Below, one piece after another: positions 1 through 6,952 of a stretch of DNA of 9,173 nt (position 1 is the first letter of the stretch; each line of letters begins with the position of its first letter). Where the stretch lies: the NCBI GenBank assembly GCA_023230905.1, contig JALNWL010000096.1, forward strand, positions 1 to 9,173. Reading direction: 5' to 3'. The notes under the pieces were generated by a model that saw only the letters and a program-made list of their open reading frames with translations, searched no databases and was not told where the DNA came from. The DNA comes from Syntrophales bacterium (GTDB lineage Bacteria; Desulfobacterota; Syntrophia; Syntrophales; UBA2251). Made by a program: the position numbers and the translations under genes.

Positions 1-1062
1 ATTCGCTTCGACCAGCTTCCGCTTGGCGATTTCGGCTTTCCATTCCCCCTTCTCGATCGACAGCACCGCCCTCTTCAGTGCGGCCAGGGGAAGGCCCGTT
101 TCCAGTAAAATCCTACGGATCTGCCGCTGCGCCTCAAGGACGCGGGGCTCCGTCGCCTTCAGTCTTTCGAGGGAGACGCGCCGTTCGCGGGCGGCCAATT
201 TGGCCTCTTGGGGGGATTTCCTCAGGCGCACCCAGAGACGCTCCATCTCCTTGATGTTGAGGCCCGTGAGGTCCTTGGCCTTCTGAATTTCGCGCTCCGC
301 CTCTTCGATCTCCAGGAGGTAGCTCTTCAAGCGGAACACCATCCGATCGATCTGACGCTTGCTGAAACGCACCTTTCGACAATACTTGACGATCCCCTTC
401 GTATTCTTGGCCAGCTCTTCGTGAAACAGCGCCTTTTCCTTTTCGGCCAGCCCCTTCGCCCGAAGTTTCTGGCGCATGACGTCATTTTTCCGGTCCAGCA
501 TCGCGACCTTCTCGATCAGCTTGAGCACCCGTTCACGATGCAGGTCCTCTTCCACGAATCCGTCTTCATCTTCGAGGTTCTCCACTACGTTCTTGATCCG
601 CAGTTCCTCCGCCCGGATCTTGGCACCGATATCGATCACATCCTTCACGGAAACCGCCATCCCGAAAATGGCGTCCATGATCTCCTTGTTGCCTTCCTCG
701 ATCTTCTTGGCGATCTCGACCTCCCCTTCGCGGCTGAGCAGGGAAACGAGTCCCATTTCGCGCAGGTACATCTTGACCGGGTCCCCGGTCTTTCCGGCCG
801 AAATCACGCCTAGAACATCCTCTTCCTCCTTGTGTTCAACGAGTTCGCCCGGGCTTTTCTTAACGACGATCTTATCCCCCTTGTCGGTATCGATGATATC
901 GATGTTCTTCTCTCCGAACAGAATGATGATATCGTCGATCTGGTCCGATGAGATCACATCCGATGGCAGAAGGTCATTGACATCGTCATAGGTCAAGAAC
1001 CCCTTCTCCTCGCCCAAGGTCATCAGTTTTTTGAATTCATCCGATTGGATCTCTTTCGCCAT
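1..1062 (-). CDS. rpoD: RNA polymerase primary sigma factor (sigma70), N-terminal part, cut by window edge
   Basis: This is the housekeeping sigma factor, which directs core RNA polymerase to -35/-10 promoters. The visible 354 residues start at ATG (MAKEIQSDEFKK). Residues about 1-70 look like the acidic region 1.1, which autoinhibits DNA binding. Region 1.2 is clear at about 93-125 (DPVKMYLREMGLVSLLSREG). Then comes the long charged helical non-conserved region typical of primary sigmas, which distinguishes it from RpoS/RpoH-type sigmas. The frame is open to base 1, where it ends in KRKLVEAN, the usual lead-in to region 2.1; regions 2-4 lie outside the window. The start is supported by GAGGGGAG at 1069-1076, which overlaps the dnaG stop codon, so translation is probably coupled. 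Only 12 bp separate the two genes, as in the macromolecular-synthesis operon. Confidence 0.96.
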   Translation of the reverse strand, partial: MAKEIQSDEFKKLMTLGEEKGFLTYDDVNDLLPSDVISSDQIDDIIILFGEKNIDIIDTDKGDKIVVKKSPGELVEHKEEEDVLGVISAGKTGDPVKMYLREMGLVSLLSREGEVEIAKKIEEGNKEIMDAIFGMAVSVKDVIDIGAKIRAEELRIKNVVENLEDEDGFVEEDLHRERVLKLIEKVAMLDRKNDVMRQKLRAKGLAEKEKALFHEELAKNTKGIVKYCRKVRFSKRQIDRMVFRLKSYLLEIEEAEREIQKAKDLTGLNIKEMERLWVRLRKSPQEAKLAARERRVSLERLKATEPRVLEAQRQIRRILLETGLPLAALKRAVLSIEKGEWKAEIAKRKLVEAN

Positions 1063-1068
1063 GGTGAT

Positions 1069-1076
1069 CTCCCCTC
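1069..1076 (-). promoter_or_regulatory. Ribosome binding site of rpoD overlapping the dnaG stop
   Basis: On the minus strand GAGGGGAG lies 6 nt before the rpoD ATG, and its first two bases are part of the dnaG TGA stop (1075-1077). Ribosomes finishing dnaG would therefore sit on the rpoD initiation region, which suggests translational coupling of the two genes. Confidence 0.7.
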
Positions 1077-2871
1077 ATCCTTTACTGCGATTGATATCGA
1101 CGCCCTGCTCCTCCCTAAGGAGGCTTTCCTTCCGGCGCAGGAGTTCCTCGCTGCCCGCCTGATCCCCTCTGTCCTGGGCGTCGCGGAGGGCTTCGGCCAA
1201 CAGCCGATGCTTCCCCCGGAACCACCGCCGCCGGATCCGGTGGATGGTATCGACCCGAATCTTGTCCACCATGCCGGGATCGTAGGGGCTCGCGGTCACG
1301 GAGAGTCTCTGCACCCGCTCCCGGATCGGGTCTTCGGGCCATGCGGCCAGAAGGTCCTGAATGGAGGGCGTCTGCCCGTGCCCTTCACACCCCTGCTTCA
1401 CGAGATACGCGCCGAAGCGTTTCAAATCCTCATGCAGGAAACAGTCCAGAATGCCGCTTCGGGAAATTTCCGGAATCGTCTCCGGGTGTTCGAGCATCAG
1501 TTGCAACAGGCTCCATTCCAGGGGGTCGAGGGGGGCCGGTTTCCTACTTGCCGCCGAGACGGGAACCTCCGCCCGGGAAGACGGGACCCCACGCGAAACT
1601 TCCTTTTTCAGCAGGCCCTCGCCGATCCCTACCCGCTCCGCCACGCGCCGGATGAACAGCTCGCGGCTGACCGGATCCGCGATCCGGGCCATGAACGGAA
1701 CGGCCGCCTGAATCGCCGCCTGCTTCTCCTCGAAAGAGCGCTGTGACCCGATCATCCGATCGATATAATAATCGACGGCCGACGGGGCGTGTGCGATGAC
1801 CTCGAGAAAGGCCTCCGGACCCGACGCCCGCACAAACTCATCCGGGTCCCGGCCGCCGGGAAGAATCACCGCCCGGGCCTGCATCCCGCCAGCCAGAAAG
1901 ACTTCAAGGCTCCGGGCCAGCGCCTTTCGTCCAGCCTCGTCCGGGTCGAACACGGCCGCGACATTCCGGGTATACCGCCTGAGAAGGTCCACGTGATCAC
2001 GGGTCAACGCCGTACCCAGGGTGGCGACCCCATTCCGAATCCCGGCCTGATAAAGCGCAATCAGATCGAAATAGCCCTCGACCAGGATCACGCAATCCTG
2101 TCGACGCATCTCTTCCCGCGCCCGATTGAGCCCGTAGAGCTGCCGACCTTTGCTGAAAAGGATCGATTCCGGAGAATTGAGGTACTTGGGCTCCCCCTCG
2201 CCGATGATCCTGCCGCCGAAGGCAACCACCCGCCCGGCGGCGTCCTCGATAGGAAAGATCAGACGGGCACGGAAACGGTCGTAGAAGCCACCGTCCTTCC
2301 CCGGGATGATCAGGCCGAGTTTCTCCGCCAGGTCCACGGGCGCGCCCGACCGGGCGAGGTAATCCCGCAGCGAACGCCAAGCGTCGGGCGCATAGCCCAG
2401 ACGAAACACCTGGATCGTCTCCTCGCTGATTCCCCTGTTTTCGAGATAGGCCCGGGCGACACGCCCCGCGGCCCCGTGTAGGTTTCGTGCGAAATGAGTT
2501 GCGGCCAGGCCGTTGACCCGGACCGCCTGCTCTCTAAGGCCGTCCTGCGCTTTCTCCTTGGCCGATCGGACCGGTTCGGGAATGACGACGCCCGTTTTTG
2601 CCGCAAGATGGCGCACCGCCTCCGGAAACGTCATGTGGCTCGCCTTCATCAGGAAGTCGAAGCCGTTGCCCCCCTCCCCGCAGCCGAAACAGTAAAACAT
2701 CTGCTTTTCCGGGCTGACGGTGAAGGACGGCGTCTTTTCCTGATGGAACGGGCACAGCCCCAGGTAATTGCGTCCCGCCTTCTTCAACGTGACATATTCC
2801 GACACAAGAGCCACGAGGTCCGTGCGATCCCGGATCTCGGATATCTTGTCCGCGGGTATCGATCCCTTCAA
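1075..2871 (-). CDS. dnaG: DNA primase DnaG
   Basis: DnaG makes the RNA primers for replication and acts at the fork with DnaB helicase. The 598-residue product has the usual length. The N-terminal CHC2 zinc-binding domain shows C40, H43, C61 and C64 (CPFHQEKTPSF at 40-50, CFGCGEGG at 61-68). The RNA-polymerase core has FYDRFRARLIFPIED (196-210) and the FGGR motif (218-221). The TOPRIM catalytic site shows E265 in VEGYFD and D309/D311 in FDPDEAG. The divergent tail (about 450-598) is where the DnaB-interacting domain lies in this family. The start is a TTG: no in-frame ATG occurs before M58, which lies inside the zinc domain, and a good AGGAGAGG site precedes the TTG by 10 nt. It follows yqeY by 16 bp and is followed by rpoD after 12 bp. 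Confidence 0.97.
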   Translation of the reverse strand: MKGSIPADKISEIRDRTDLVALVSEYVTLKKAGRNYLGLCPFHQEKTPSFTVSPEKQMFYCFGCGEGGNGFDFLMKASHMTFPEAVRHLAAKTGVVIPEPVRSAKEKAQDGLREQAVRVNGLAATHFARNLHGAAGRVARAYLENRGISEETIQVFRLGYAPDAWRSLRDYLARSGAPVDLAEKLGLIIPGKDGGFYDRFRARLIFPIEDAAGRVVAFGGRIIGEGEPKYLNSPESILFSKGRQLYGLNRAREEMRRQDCVILVEGYFDLIALYQAGIRNGVATLGTALTRDHVDLLRRYTRNVAAVFDPDEAGRKALARSLEVFLAGGMQARAVILPGGRDPDEFVRASGPEAFLEVIAHAPSAVDYYIDRMIGSQRSFEEKQAAIQAAVPFMARIADPVSRELFIRRVAERVGIGEGLLKKEVSRGVPSSRAEVPVSAASRKPAPLDPLEWSLLQLMLEHPETIPEISRSGILDCFLHEDLKRFGAYLVKQGCEGHGQTPSIQDLLAAWPEDPIRERVQRLSVTASPYDPGMVDKIRVDTIHRIRRRWFRGKHRLLAEALRDAQDRGDQAGSEELLRRKESLLREEQGVDINRSKG

Positions 2872-2881
2872 GATCCGTCCG

Positions 2882-2889
2882 CCTCTCCT
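2882..2889 (-). promoter_or_regulatory. Ribosome binding site that fixes the TTG start of dnaG
   Basis: The minus strand reads AGGAGAGG here, 10 nt before the TTG at 2871. It shares bases with the yqeY TAG stop (2888-2890). This site decides the non-ATG start and suggests that DnaG synthesis depends on translation of yqeY. A TTG start would also keep primase output low compared with neighbouring genes. Confidence 0.7.
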
Positions 2890-3337
2890 ACGCCCCGGTC
2901 AGTTTTGCCTTGACCTTCTCTCCCACGGTCTTGCCATCGGCTTTCCCGGCGAGTTTCGGCATGAGGATTTTCATGACCTTTCCCAGATCCTTCGGACCGG
3001 CCGCTCCGGCTTCGTCGATGGCCAGGTCGATCTCCCGTTCAATCTCTTCGTCCGACAAGGGGCGGGGCATGAACTCCTGGATGATCCGGAGTTCCTCTTC
3101 CTCTTGGGCAACCAGATCGGCCCGCCCTCCCTTGCCGAACTGCTCGATGGAGTCCCTGCGCTGCTTGACCATGGAGGCGAGCATCTGGAGAAATTCGGCC
3201 TCATTCATTTCACGCTTGAGATCGATTTCCCGGTTGTGCAGGGCCGTCTTGATCAGCCGCAGGGTAGAGAGCCGTATCTTTTCCCGGTGCTTTGCGGCCT
3301 GAACCATGTCCTCGGTCATCTTTTCACGAAAATTCAT
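2888..3337 (-). CDS. GatB/YqeY family protein
   Basis: This 149-residue protein belongs to the YqeY family, which resembles the tail domain of the GatB subunit of tRNA-dependent amidotransferase. The family is small, soluble and helical; its exact role is unsettled, though a link to tRNA handling is suspected from the GatB domain. Family signatures visible here are the N-terminal segment with RLSTLRLIKTALHNREID (about 22-40), the REMNEAEFLQMLASMVKQRRDSIEQF stretch split around residues 42-67, the FMPRPLSDEEIE motif near 89-100, and GKVMKILMPKLAGKADG near 118-134. The ATG is preceded by a GGAAGGA site. The gene sits between a promoter and dnaG, the common position of yqeY in deltaproteobacterial and Gram-positive dnaG-rpoD clusters. 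Confidence 0.93.
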   Translation of the reverse strand: MNFREKMTEDMVQAAKHREKIRLSTLRLIKTALHNREIDLKREMNEAEFLQMLASMVKQRRDSIEQFGKGGRADLVAQEEEELRIIQEFMPRPLSDEEIEREIDLAIDEAGAAGPKDLGKVMKILMPKLAGKADGKTVGEKVKAKLTGA

Positions 3338-3364
3338 GAGGGATCATCCTTCCGGCATAGGGTT

Positions 3365-3392
3365 AAGTTAGTACACCTCGATCGGTTGTCAA
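3365..3392 (-). promoter_or_regulatory. Sigma70-type promoter for the yqeY-dnaG-rpoD operon
   Basis: On the minus strand a perfect -35 hexamer TTGACA (3387-3392) is followed after 16 bp by TAACTT (3365-3370), which keeps the key first, second and sixth positions of the -10 box. It lies in the 69-bp gap between the HIT gene and yqeY, about 25 bp before the yqeY ATG, so the transcript would have a short leader. This gives the macromolecular-synthesis genes a start of their own, independent of the his genes upstream. Confidence 0.6.
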
Positions 3393-3406
3393 TAGCGGCG
3401 AGCCCT

Positions 3407-3751
3407 TCAGGCCAGATCGTCCTTCAGGCGCTGCCCCCCCAGGATGTGGCAGTGGAGGTGAAAAACGACCTGCCCCCCGTCTTCCATGCAATTGATCACC
3501 ATCCGGAATCCGTTCCGATCCAGGCCCTTGATCCTGGCCACCGCCTGCACGCCCTGGATCAGATGACGGGGCAGATCGTCCTCCGACGGCGCCAGATCGA
3601 GCAGGGTCGGGACGTGCCGTTTGGGGATCAGGACAACGTGGATCGGGGACATGGGATGGATGTCGTCGAAGGCCAGCACATGCTCGTCCTCGTAAACCTT
3701 GCCGGCGGGAATGGTCCCGCTGATGATTTTGCAGAAAACGCAATCCTCCAT
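3407..3751 (-). CDS. HIT-family (HINT-like) nucleotide hydrolase
   Basis: This 114-residue histidine-triad protein is expected to hydrolyse purine nucleoside phosphoramidates or related AMP conjugates; the natural substrate in bacteria is usually unknown. The catalytic triad is plain in FHLHCHILGG, with H98, H100 and H102, preceded by the nucleotide-contacting N87 and GGQ at 92-94. The N-terminal CVFCKIISG (C4, C7) is the CxxC pair often seen in HinT-type proteins, and IPKRHV (42-47) is the usual second strand motif. The ATG is supported by GGAGG about 8 nt upstream, inside the end of hisA. The stop of hisA lies only 4 bp before this start, so the two genes are almost certainly co-transcribed. 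The promoter of the next gene begins about 15 bp past its stop. Confidence 0.95.
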   Translation of the reverse strand: MEDCVFCKIISGTIPAGKVYEDEHVLAFDDIHPMSPIHVVLIPKRHVPTLLDLAPSEDDLPRHLIQGVQAVARIKGLDRNGFRMVINCMEDGGQVVFHLHCHILGGQRLKDDLA

Positions 3752-3755
3752 GACA

Positions 3756-4508
3756 TCAACCTCCGTGCGATGCCGCCGGCGTACTTCCCTCCCGCAAACG
3801 GAGTGCCTCCGGCAGGGATATGGCGCCGGTGTACAGGGCCTTTCCGATAATCACGCCCATGACGCCGGCATTTTCGATTTCCAGCAGTTTCTCGATATCC
3901 GCGATTCCCGCCACACCGCCCGAAGCGATCACGGGCAGGCGGAGCGATTCGGCCAGGAGTTTCGTCGCCGGGACATTAACCCCCACTTCCATCCCGTCCC
4001 GATGGATGTCGGTATAAACGACGGCCGCGAGCGCAAGGCCCTCGTAGCGCCGGGCCAGTTCGATCGCCGTTTCCGCCGTGCTCTCCGTCCAGGCCTCGAC
4101 GGCCACGCGTCCGTCGACGGCGTCCAGACCGAGAATGATGCGCCCCGGCCAGCGCCGGCACGCCTCCTCCAAGAGGGCGGCGTTCTTCATCGCCGCCGTC
4201 CCGAGAATCACCCACCGGACCCCCAGATCGAGATAGTCGGCGATCGTGTCGAGCGTCCGGATTCCTCCCCCGACTTCCACGGGGATGGGTACCGTTCTGA
4301 CGATGTCCTGCACGGCCCTGCGATTCCGGGGTTCTCCGGCACGGGAACCATCCAGATCGACAACGTGGATCCGGGTCGCGCCCTGGTGACACCAGTGGGT
4401 CGCCATGGCCGCGGGATCTTCCCCATATACGGTTACGCGCGAGAAGTCTCCCTGGCGGAGACGCACGCACTGGCCGTCTTTGAGATCAATGGCCGGGATG
4501 AGGATCAC
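3756..4508 (-). CDS. hisA: ProFAR isomerase, HisA
   Basis: HisA converts ProFAR to PRFAR by an Amadori rearrangement (step 4 of histidine synthesis). The chosen start is GTG at 4508, giving 250 residues that begin (M)ILIPAIDLKDGQCVRL, the canonical HisA N-terminus. GGAG lies 7 nt upstream. An in-frame ATG at 4547 would begin inside a terminator loop and add 13 unrelated residues, so it is rejected. The (beta/alpha)8-barrel signatures are present: catalytic D8, phosphate-binding GGGIR at 80-84, catalytic D129 in GLDAVDG, YTDIHRDGM at 165-173, and SGGV at 196-199 for the second phosphate site. The protein differs from HisF by AIDLKDG in place of the HisF N-terminal motif. It is followed by the HIT gene after 4 bp. 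A strong terminator lies just upstream, which makes its expression a puzzle. Confidence 0.96.
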   Translation of the reverse strand: MILIPAIDLKDGQCVRLRQGDFSRVTVYGEDPAAMATHWCHQGATRIHVVDLDGSRAGEPRNRRAVQDIVRTVPIPVEVGGGIRTLDTIADYLDLGVRWVILGTAAMKNAALLEEACRRWPGRIILGLDAVDGRVAVEAWTESTAETAIELARRYEGLALAAVVYTDIHRDGMEVGVNVPATKLLAESLRLPVIASGGVAGIADIEKLLEIENAGVMGVIIGKALYTGAISLPEALRLREGSTPAASHGG

Positions 4509-4522
4509 GATCGTGCTCCATG

Positions 4523-4560
4523 AAAAAAATTCGGAATTTCCTGCCAACAGAAATTCCGAA
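4523..4560 (-). terminator. Intrinsic terminator (or attenuator) between the lipoprotein gene and hisA
   Basis: A perfect 11-bp inverted repeat (TTCGGAATTTC at 4530-4540, GAAATTCCGAA at 4550-4560) encloses a 9-nt loop. On the minus strand it is followed directly by seven T (4523-4529), the textbook form of a rho-independent terminator. On the plus strand no T-run follows, so it acts on minus-strand transcripts. It ends 14 nt before the hisA GTG, leaving no space for a promoter downstream. It either ends the hisI-hisG-hisB-lipoprotein transcript with partial read-through, or works as an attenuator for hisA. Confidence 0.85.
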
Positions 4561-4586
4561 GACGATAACGGGAACGAAGCGTCCGC

Positions 4587-5285
4587 CTAATTCAGTCCGG
4601 GAAAGTTTTGGAGAACCCCCTCCATCCCCTCGTCCGTCAGTTCCGCCGCCGATACCCACCGCCCCTTCTCCCGGTAGAAAGAAGCGGCATGGAGGATATT
4701 CTCCATCAGGGAGGCCTGGGTGTGGTCGTAAATACCCCGCCAGACGGAAGCGCCGTCGCTGACGCGGATCAGGTGGATCTCGAATGCTACCGATGCCGGA
4801 CGTTCCGCGGCATAGGGATACCCTTTCCGCTCCCGAAGCCGGTAGACGTAGCCGGCCACAATGCCCTCCACCGCCAGATCCCGTCCCACCGCCCGCAGGA
4901 TCTGCAGGGTCGTCTGTTTCAGGGCCGCCGCCTCAAGGCGCCGGTACACGGCCTGGGTCCGGTCGGACGGAACAAGATCGAATTTGCCCCCCGCCTCGAT
5001 CCGCCGGAGAAAAGCGCTCTCAACGACGCCTGCAGCCCCTTCCGGCATCGCTTCCCCGCTGAACAGGGCACCGCACACGGGACACCGTCCCGAGCGTCCG
5101 GAGGTTTCATCGGGGGCGATTTCCGCAAAGGGCAGAACGGCAATCCGCTTCAGGACAGCCGTCTCCTTGAGCGGAACGCCGGCGGCAACCCCGGGTCGGG
5201 AAGCGCAGGCCGCCGTACCCCACAGGGCAACGACGATGGCCATAAGAAGGCAGGCCTTTCCAAGCGGTGTCACGCAGGTCTTCAT
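4587..5285 (-). CDS. Putative outer-membrane/periplasmic lipoprotein with TolB-N/LpoB-like fold and a CxxC knuckle
   Basis: I do not recognise a named family. The 232-residue product starts MKTCVTPLGK and has a hydrophobic segment (12-23) ending in GTAAC, so C27 is a plausible lipidation site, though T at -3 is less usual. The mature part opens with a linker and KRIAVLPFAEIAP (46-58), the strand pattern seen in TolB-N, CsgG- and LpoB-type lipoproteins. GRCPVCGALFSGE carries C68 and C71, the only cysteines after the lipid site. The middle (about 85-145) alternates helix and strand (AFLRRIEAGGKFDLVPSD), and 163-186 look like paired strands (VAFEIHLIRVSDGASVWRG). The ATG has no good Shine-Dalgarno. 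A start at M15 has a better one (AAAGG) but would destroy the signal peptide. It sits 51 bp after hisB and before the terminator, so it probably ends the hisI-G-B transcript. Confidence 0.7.
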   Translation of the reverse strand: MKTCVTPLGKACLLMAIVVALWGTAACASRPGVAAGVPLKETAVLKRIAVLPFAEIAPDETSGRSGRCPVCGALFSGEAMPEGAAGVVESAFLRRIEAGGKFDLVPSDRTQAVYRRLEAAALKQTTLQILRAVGRDLAVEGIVAGYVYRLRERKGYPYAAERPASVAFEIHLIRVSDGASVWRGIYDHTQASLMENILHAASFYREKGRWVSAAELTDEGMEGVLQNFPGLN

Positions 5286-5336
5286 GAACGATGCCGGCTG
5301 CCGGCCCGGCGGCGTCTCCCCCCGGCGGGAAGCGCC

Positions 5337-5924
5337 TTACAGGAGTCCTTTGGTCGAAGGAAGGTCCGTCCGACCTTCCGGAATCGCGACGGCCTCCATC
5401 AGGGCCCGGGCGAAGGCCTTGAAGGTTCCCTCCGCGATATGGTGGGTATTTTTACCATAGACAAGATTGATATGCAATGTCATTCCACTCCGGTCGGTCA
5501 GGGCCTTGAAGAATTCATGCAGGAGTGCCGCATCGAACTGCTTTATTTTCCGGTTTCCGAACTTGACATGGTACACCAGATAGGGCCGCCCGGACAGATC
5601 GAGGGCCACGCTGCAGAGGGTTTCATCCATCGGCGTCAGGGCGTTTCCGTAACGGTTGATGCCCCATTTCCCCCCCAAGGCCTCCTTCAGCGCGTTCCCC
5701 AGACAGATGCCCACATCCTCCACCAGGTGATGGTCGTCGACCTCCGTATCGCCCGAGGCCTGAACGTCCAGGTCGAAGCGGCCGTGCTTGGCGAACAGGG
5801 CCAGCATATGGTCGAGGAAGGGAATCGTCGTATTCACTCGGGCCACACCCGTTCCCTCGATCACGATGGTGATGGCGATGTCCGTCTCGCTCGTCTTTCT
5901 GTGTATCCGGGCCTTTCTTTTCAT
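5337..5924 (-). CDS. hisB: Imidazoleglycerol-phosphate dehydratase, HisB
   Basis: HisB dehydrates imidazoleglycerol phosphate to imidazole-acetol phosphate (step 7 of histidine synthesis), using two Mn ions in a 24-mer. This is the single-function form with no HisN-type phosphatase domain (195 residues). Metal ligands are visible in FLDHML (H39), DDHHLVED (H65, H66, E69) and THHIAEG (H161, H162, E165). The family-typical STKG is at the C-terminus (190-193). A GTG six bases upstream (5930) is possible, but the ATG at 5924 is preferred: it gives the sequence MKRKARIHRKTSET and GAGGTGG sits immediately upstream, overlapping the hisG TGA. The two genes are thus nearly touching and probably translationally coupled. 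Confidence 0.96.
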   Translation of the reverse strand: MKRKARIHRKTSETDIAITIVIEGTGVARVNTTIPFLDHMLALFAKHGRFDLDVQASGDTEVDDHHLVEDVGICLGNALKEALGGKWGINRYGNALTPMDETLCSVALDLSGRPYLVYHVKFGNRKIKQFDAALLHEFFKALTDRSGMTLHINLVYGKNTHHIAEGTFKAFARALMEAVAIPEGRTDLPSTKGLL

Positions 5925-5931
5925 GGCCACC

Positions 5932-6852
5932 TCAAATGACTTTATACAGGGGATATTCGATGATGCCCTCCGCTCCCGCCTCCTTCAGGAGCGGGATGAG
6001 CTCCCGCACAATCGCCATATCGACGATCGTCTCCACGGCAAACCAATCTTCGGAATAGAGGCTGGAGACGGTCGGCGCCTTGAGGGAAGGCAACAGGAGC
6101 ATGACCCGCCCCAGGTTTTTACGGGCGACGTTCAGCTTGATCCCTACCTTGTTCATGGCCTGCAGCGATCCCATGAGGAGGGTCCGGATCTGCTCGATCT
6201 TCTGCTTTTTCCAGGGGTCCTTCCAGGCCTCGGCATTCGCGATCAACTGGGTATTGGTTTTCAGGAGTTCTTGAACGATCCGGAGCTTGTTGGCCCGGAT
6301 GGTGCTGCCGGTTTCCGTCACCTCCACGATGGCGTCCACCAATCCCTCGACCACTTTGGCTTCCGTCGCCCCCCAGGAAAACTCCACCTGCACGTTGATC
6401 TTTTGTTTCCTGAAATACTTCTTCGTGAAGTTGACCAGCTCCGTCGAGATGCGCTTTCCCTCCAGATCGGCCAGCGACCGGATCGGCGAATCCTCCCGGA
6501 CGACGAGCACCCAGCGCGCGGGACGCATGGAGGCCTTGGAGTAAACGAGGTCCTGGACAACGACGACGCGGGATTCGTTCTCCAAGATCCAGTCCCGGCC
6601 CGTCAGTCCCAGGTCCAGCGTTCCGTCCTCGACGTAACGGGACATCTCCTGCGCCCGCACAAGGGTGCTGAAGAGCTCTTCGTCGTCGATGTCGGGGAAA
6701 TAGCTCCGGCTGTCATAGGTGATCCGCCAACCGGCCCGCTTGAACAGGTCGATCGTGCTGTTTTCGAGGCTGCCTTTGGGAATTCCGATTTTGAGCCTGC
6801 GTCCCGGGGTTCCGCACACCGGCGCGGCCTGCGTTTTCTTCTTGGGGGCCAT
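5932..6852 (-). CDS. hisG: ATP phosphoribosyltransferase, long form HisG
   Basis: HisG joins ATP and PRPP to give phosphoribosyl-ATP, the first and feedback-controlled step of histidine synthesis. At 306 residues it is the long form. Residues 19-220 hold the two-lobed catalytic core, with IGIPKGSLE (22-30), DLGLTGRDWILE (80-91) and the PRPP-binding loop TETGSTIRAN (179-188). Residues about 225-306 form the C-terminal regulatory domain that binds histidine. Allosteric control is thus built in, and no HisZ partner is expected. The first 18 residues (MAPKKKTQAAPVCGTPGR) are an extra basic lead before the usual LKIGIPKG start. The ATG is preceded by AAAGGGA. A 99-bp gap separates it from hisI, containing a 10-bp palindrome GAACCGGTTC (6904-6913) but no clear terminator. 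Confidence 0.96.
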   Translation of the reverse strand: MAPKKKTQAAPVCGTPGRRLKIGIPKGSLENSTIDLFKRAGWRITYDSRSYFPDIDDEELFSTLVRAQEMSRYVEDGTLDLGLTGRDWILENESRVVVVQDLVYSKASMRPARWVLVVREDSPIRSLADLEGKRISTELVNFTKKYFRKQKINVQVEFSWGATEAKVVEGLVDAIVEVTETGSTIRANKLRIVQELLKTNTQLIANAEAWKDPWKKQKIEQIRTLLMGSLQAMNKVGIKLNVARKNLGRVMLLLPSLKAPTVSSLYSEDWFAVETIVDMAIVRELIPLLKEAGAEGIIEYPLYKVI

Positions 6853-6952
6853 GCGTTTTTCCCTTTCCAGATTCTCTCTGCCCGGGCCGGGTCGGACGAC
6901 GCCGAACCGGTTCCTCCATCAACCGGGCGGCGCCCGATGCGCTCTATCGCCT

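Noticed and set aside
208..991. Plus-strand open frames opposite rpoD (201 and 171 codons)
   Set aside because: They are antisense to clear sigma70 sequence and have no family motifs or ribosome sites. High GC content commonly gives such open frames.
4509..4547. Longer hisA start at the ATG at 4547
   Set aside because: It would start in the terminator loop and add 13 residues unlike any HisA. The GTG at 4508 gives the canonical ILIPAIDLKDG start and has GGAG at the right distance.
5925..5930. hisB start at GTG 5930
   Set aside because: The GTG lies within the GAGGTGG Shine-Dalgarno that fits the ATG at 5924, so the ATG is the better start.
4608..5939. Plus-strand open frame of 443 codons opposite the lipoprotein gene and hisB
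   Set aside because: The minus strand encodes HisB with intact metal ligands. The antisense product has the Arg/Gly/Pro-rich composition of a shadow frame.
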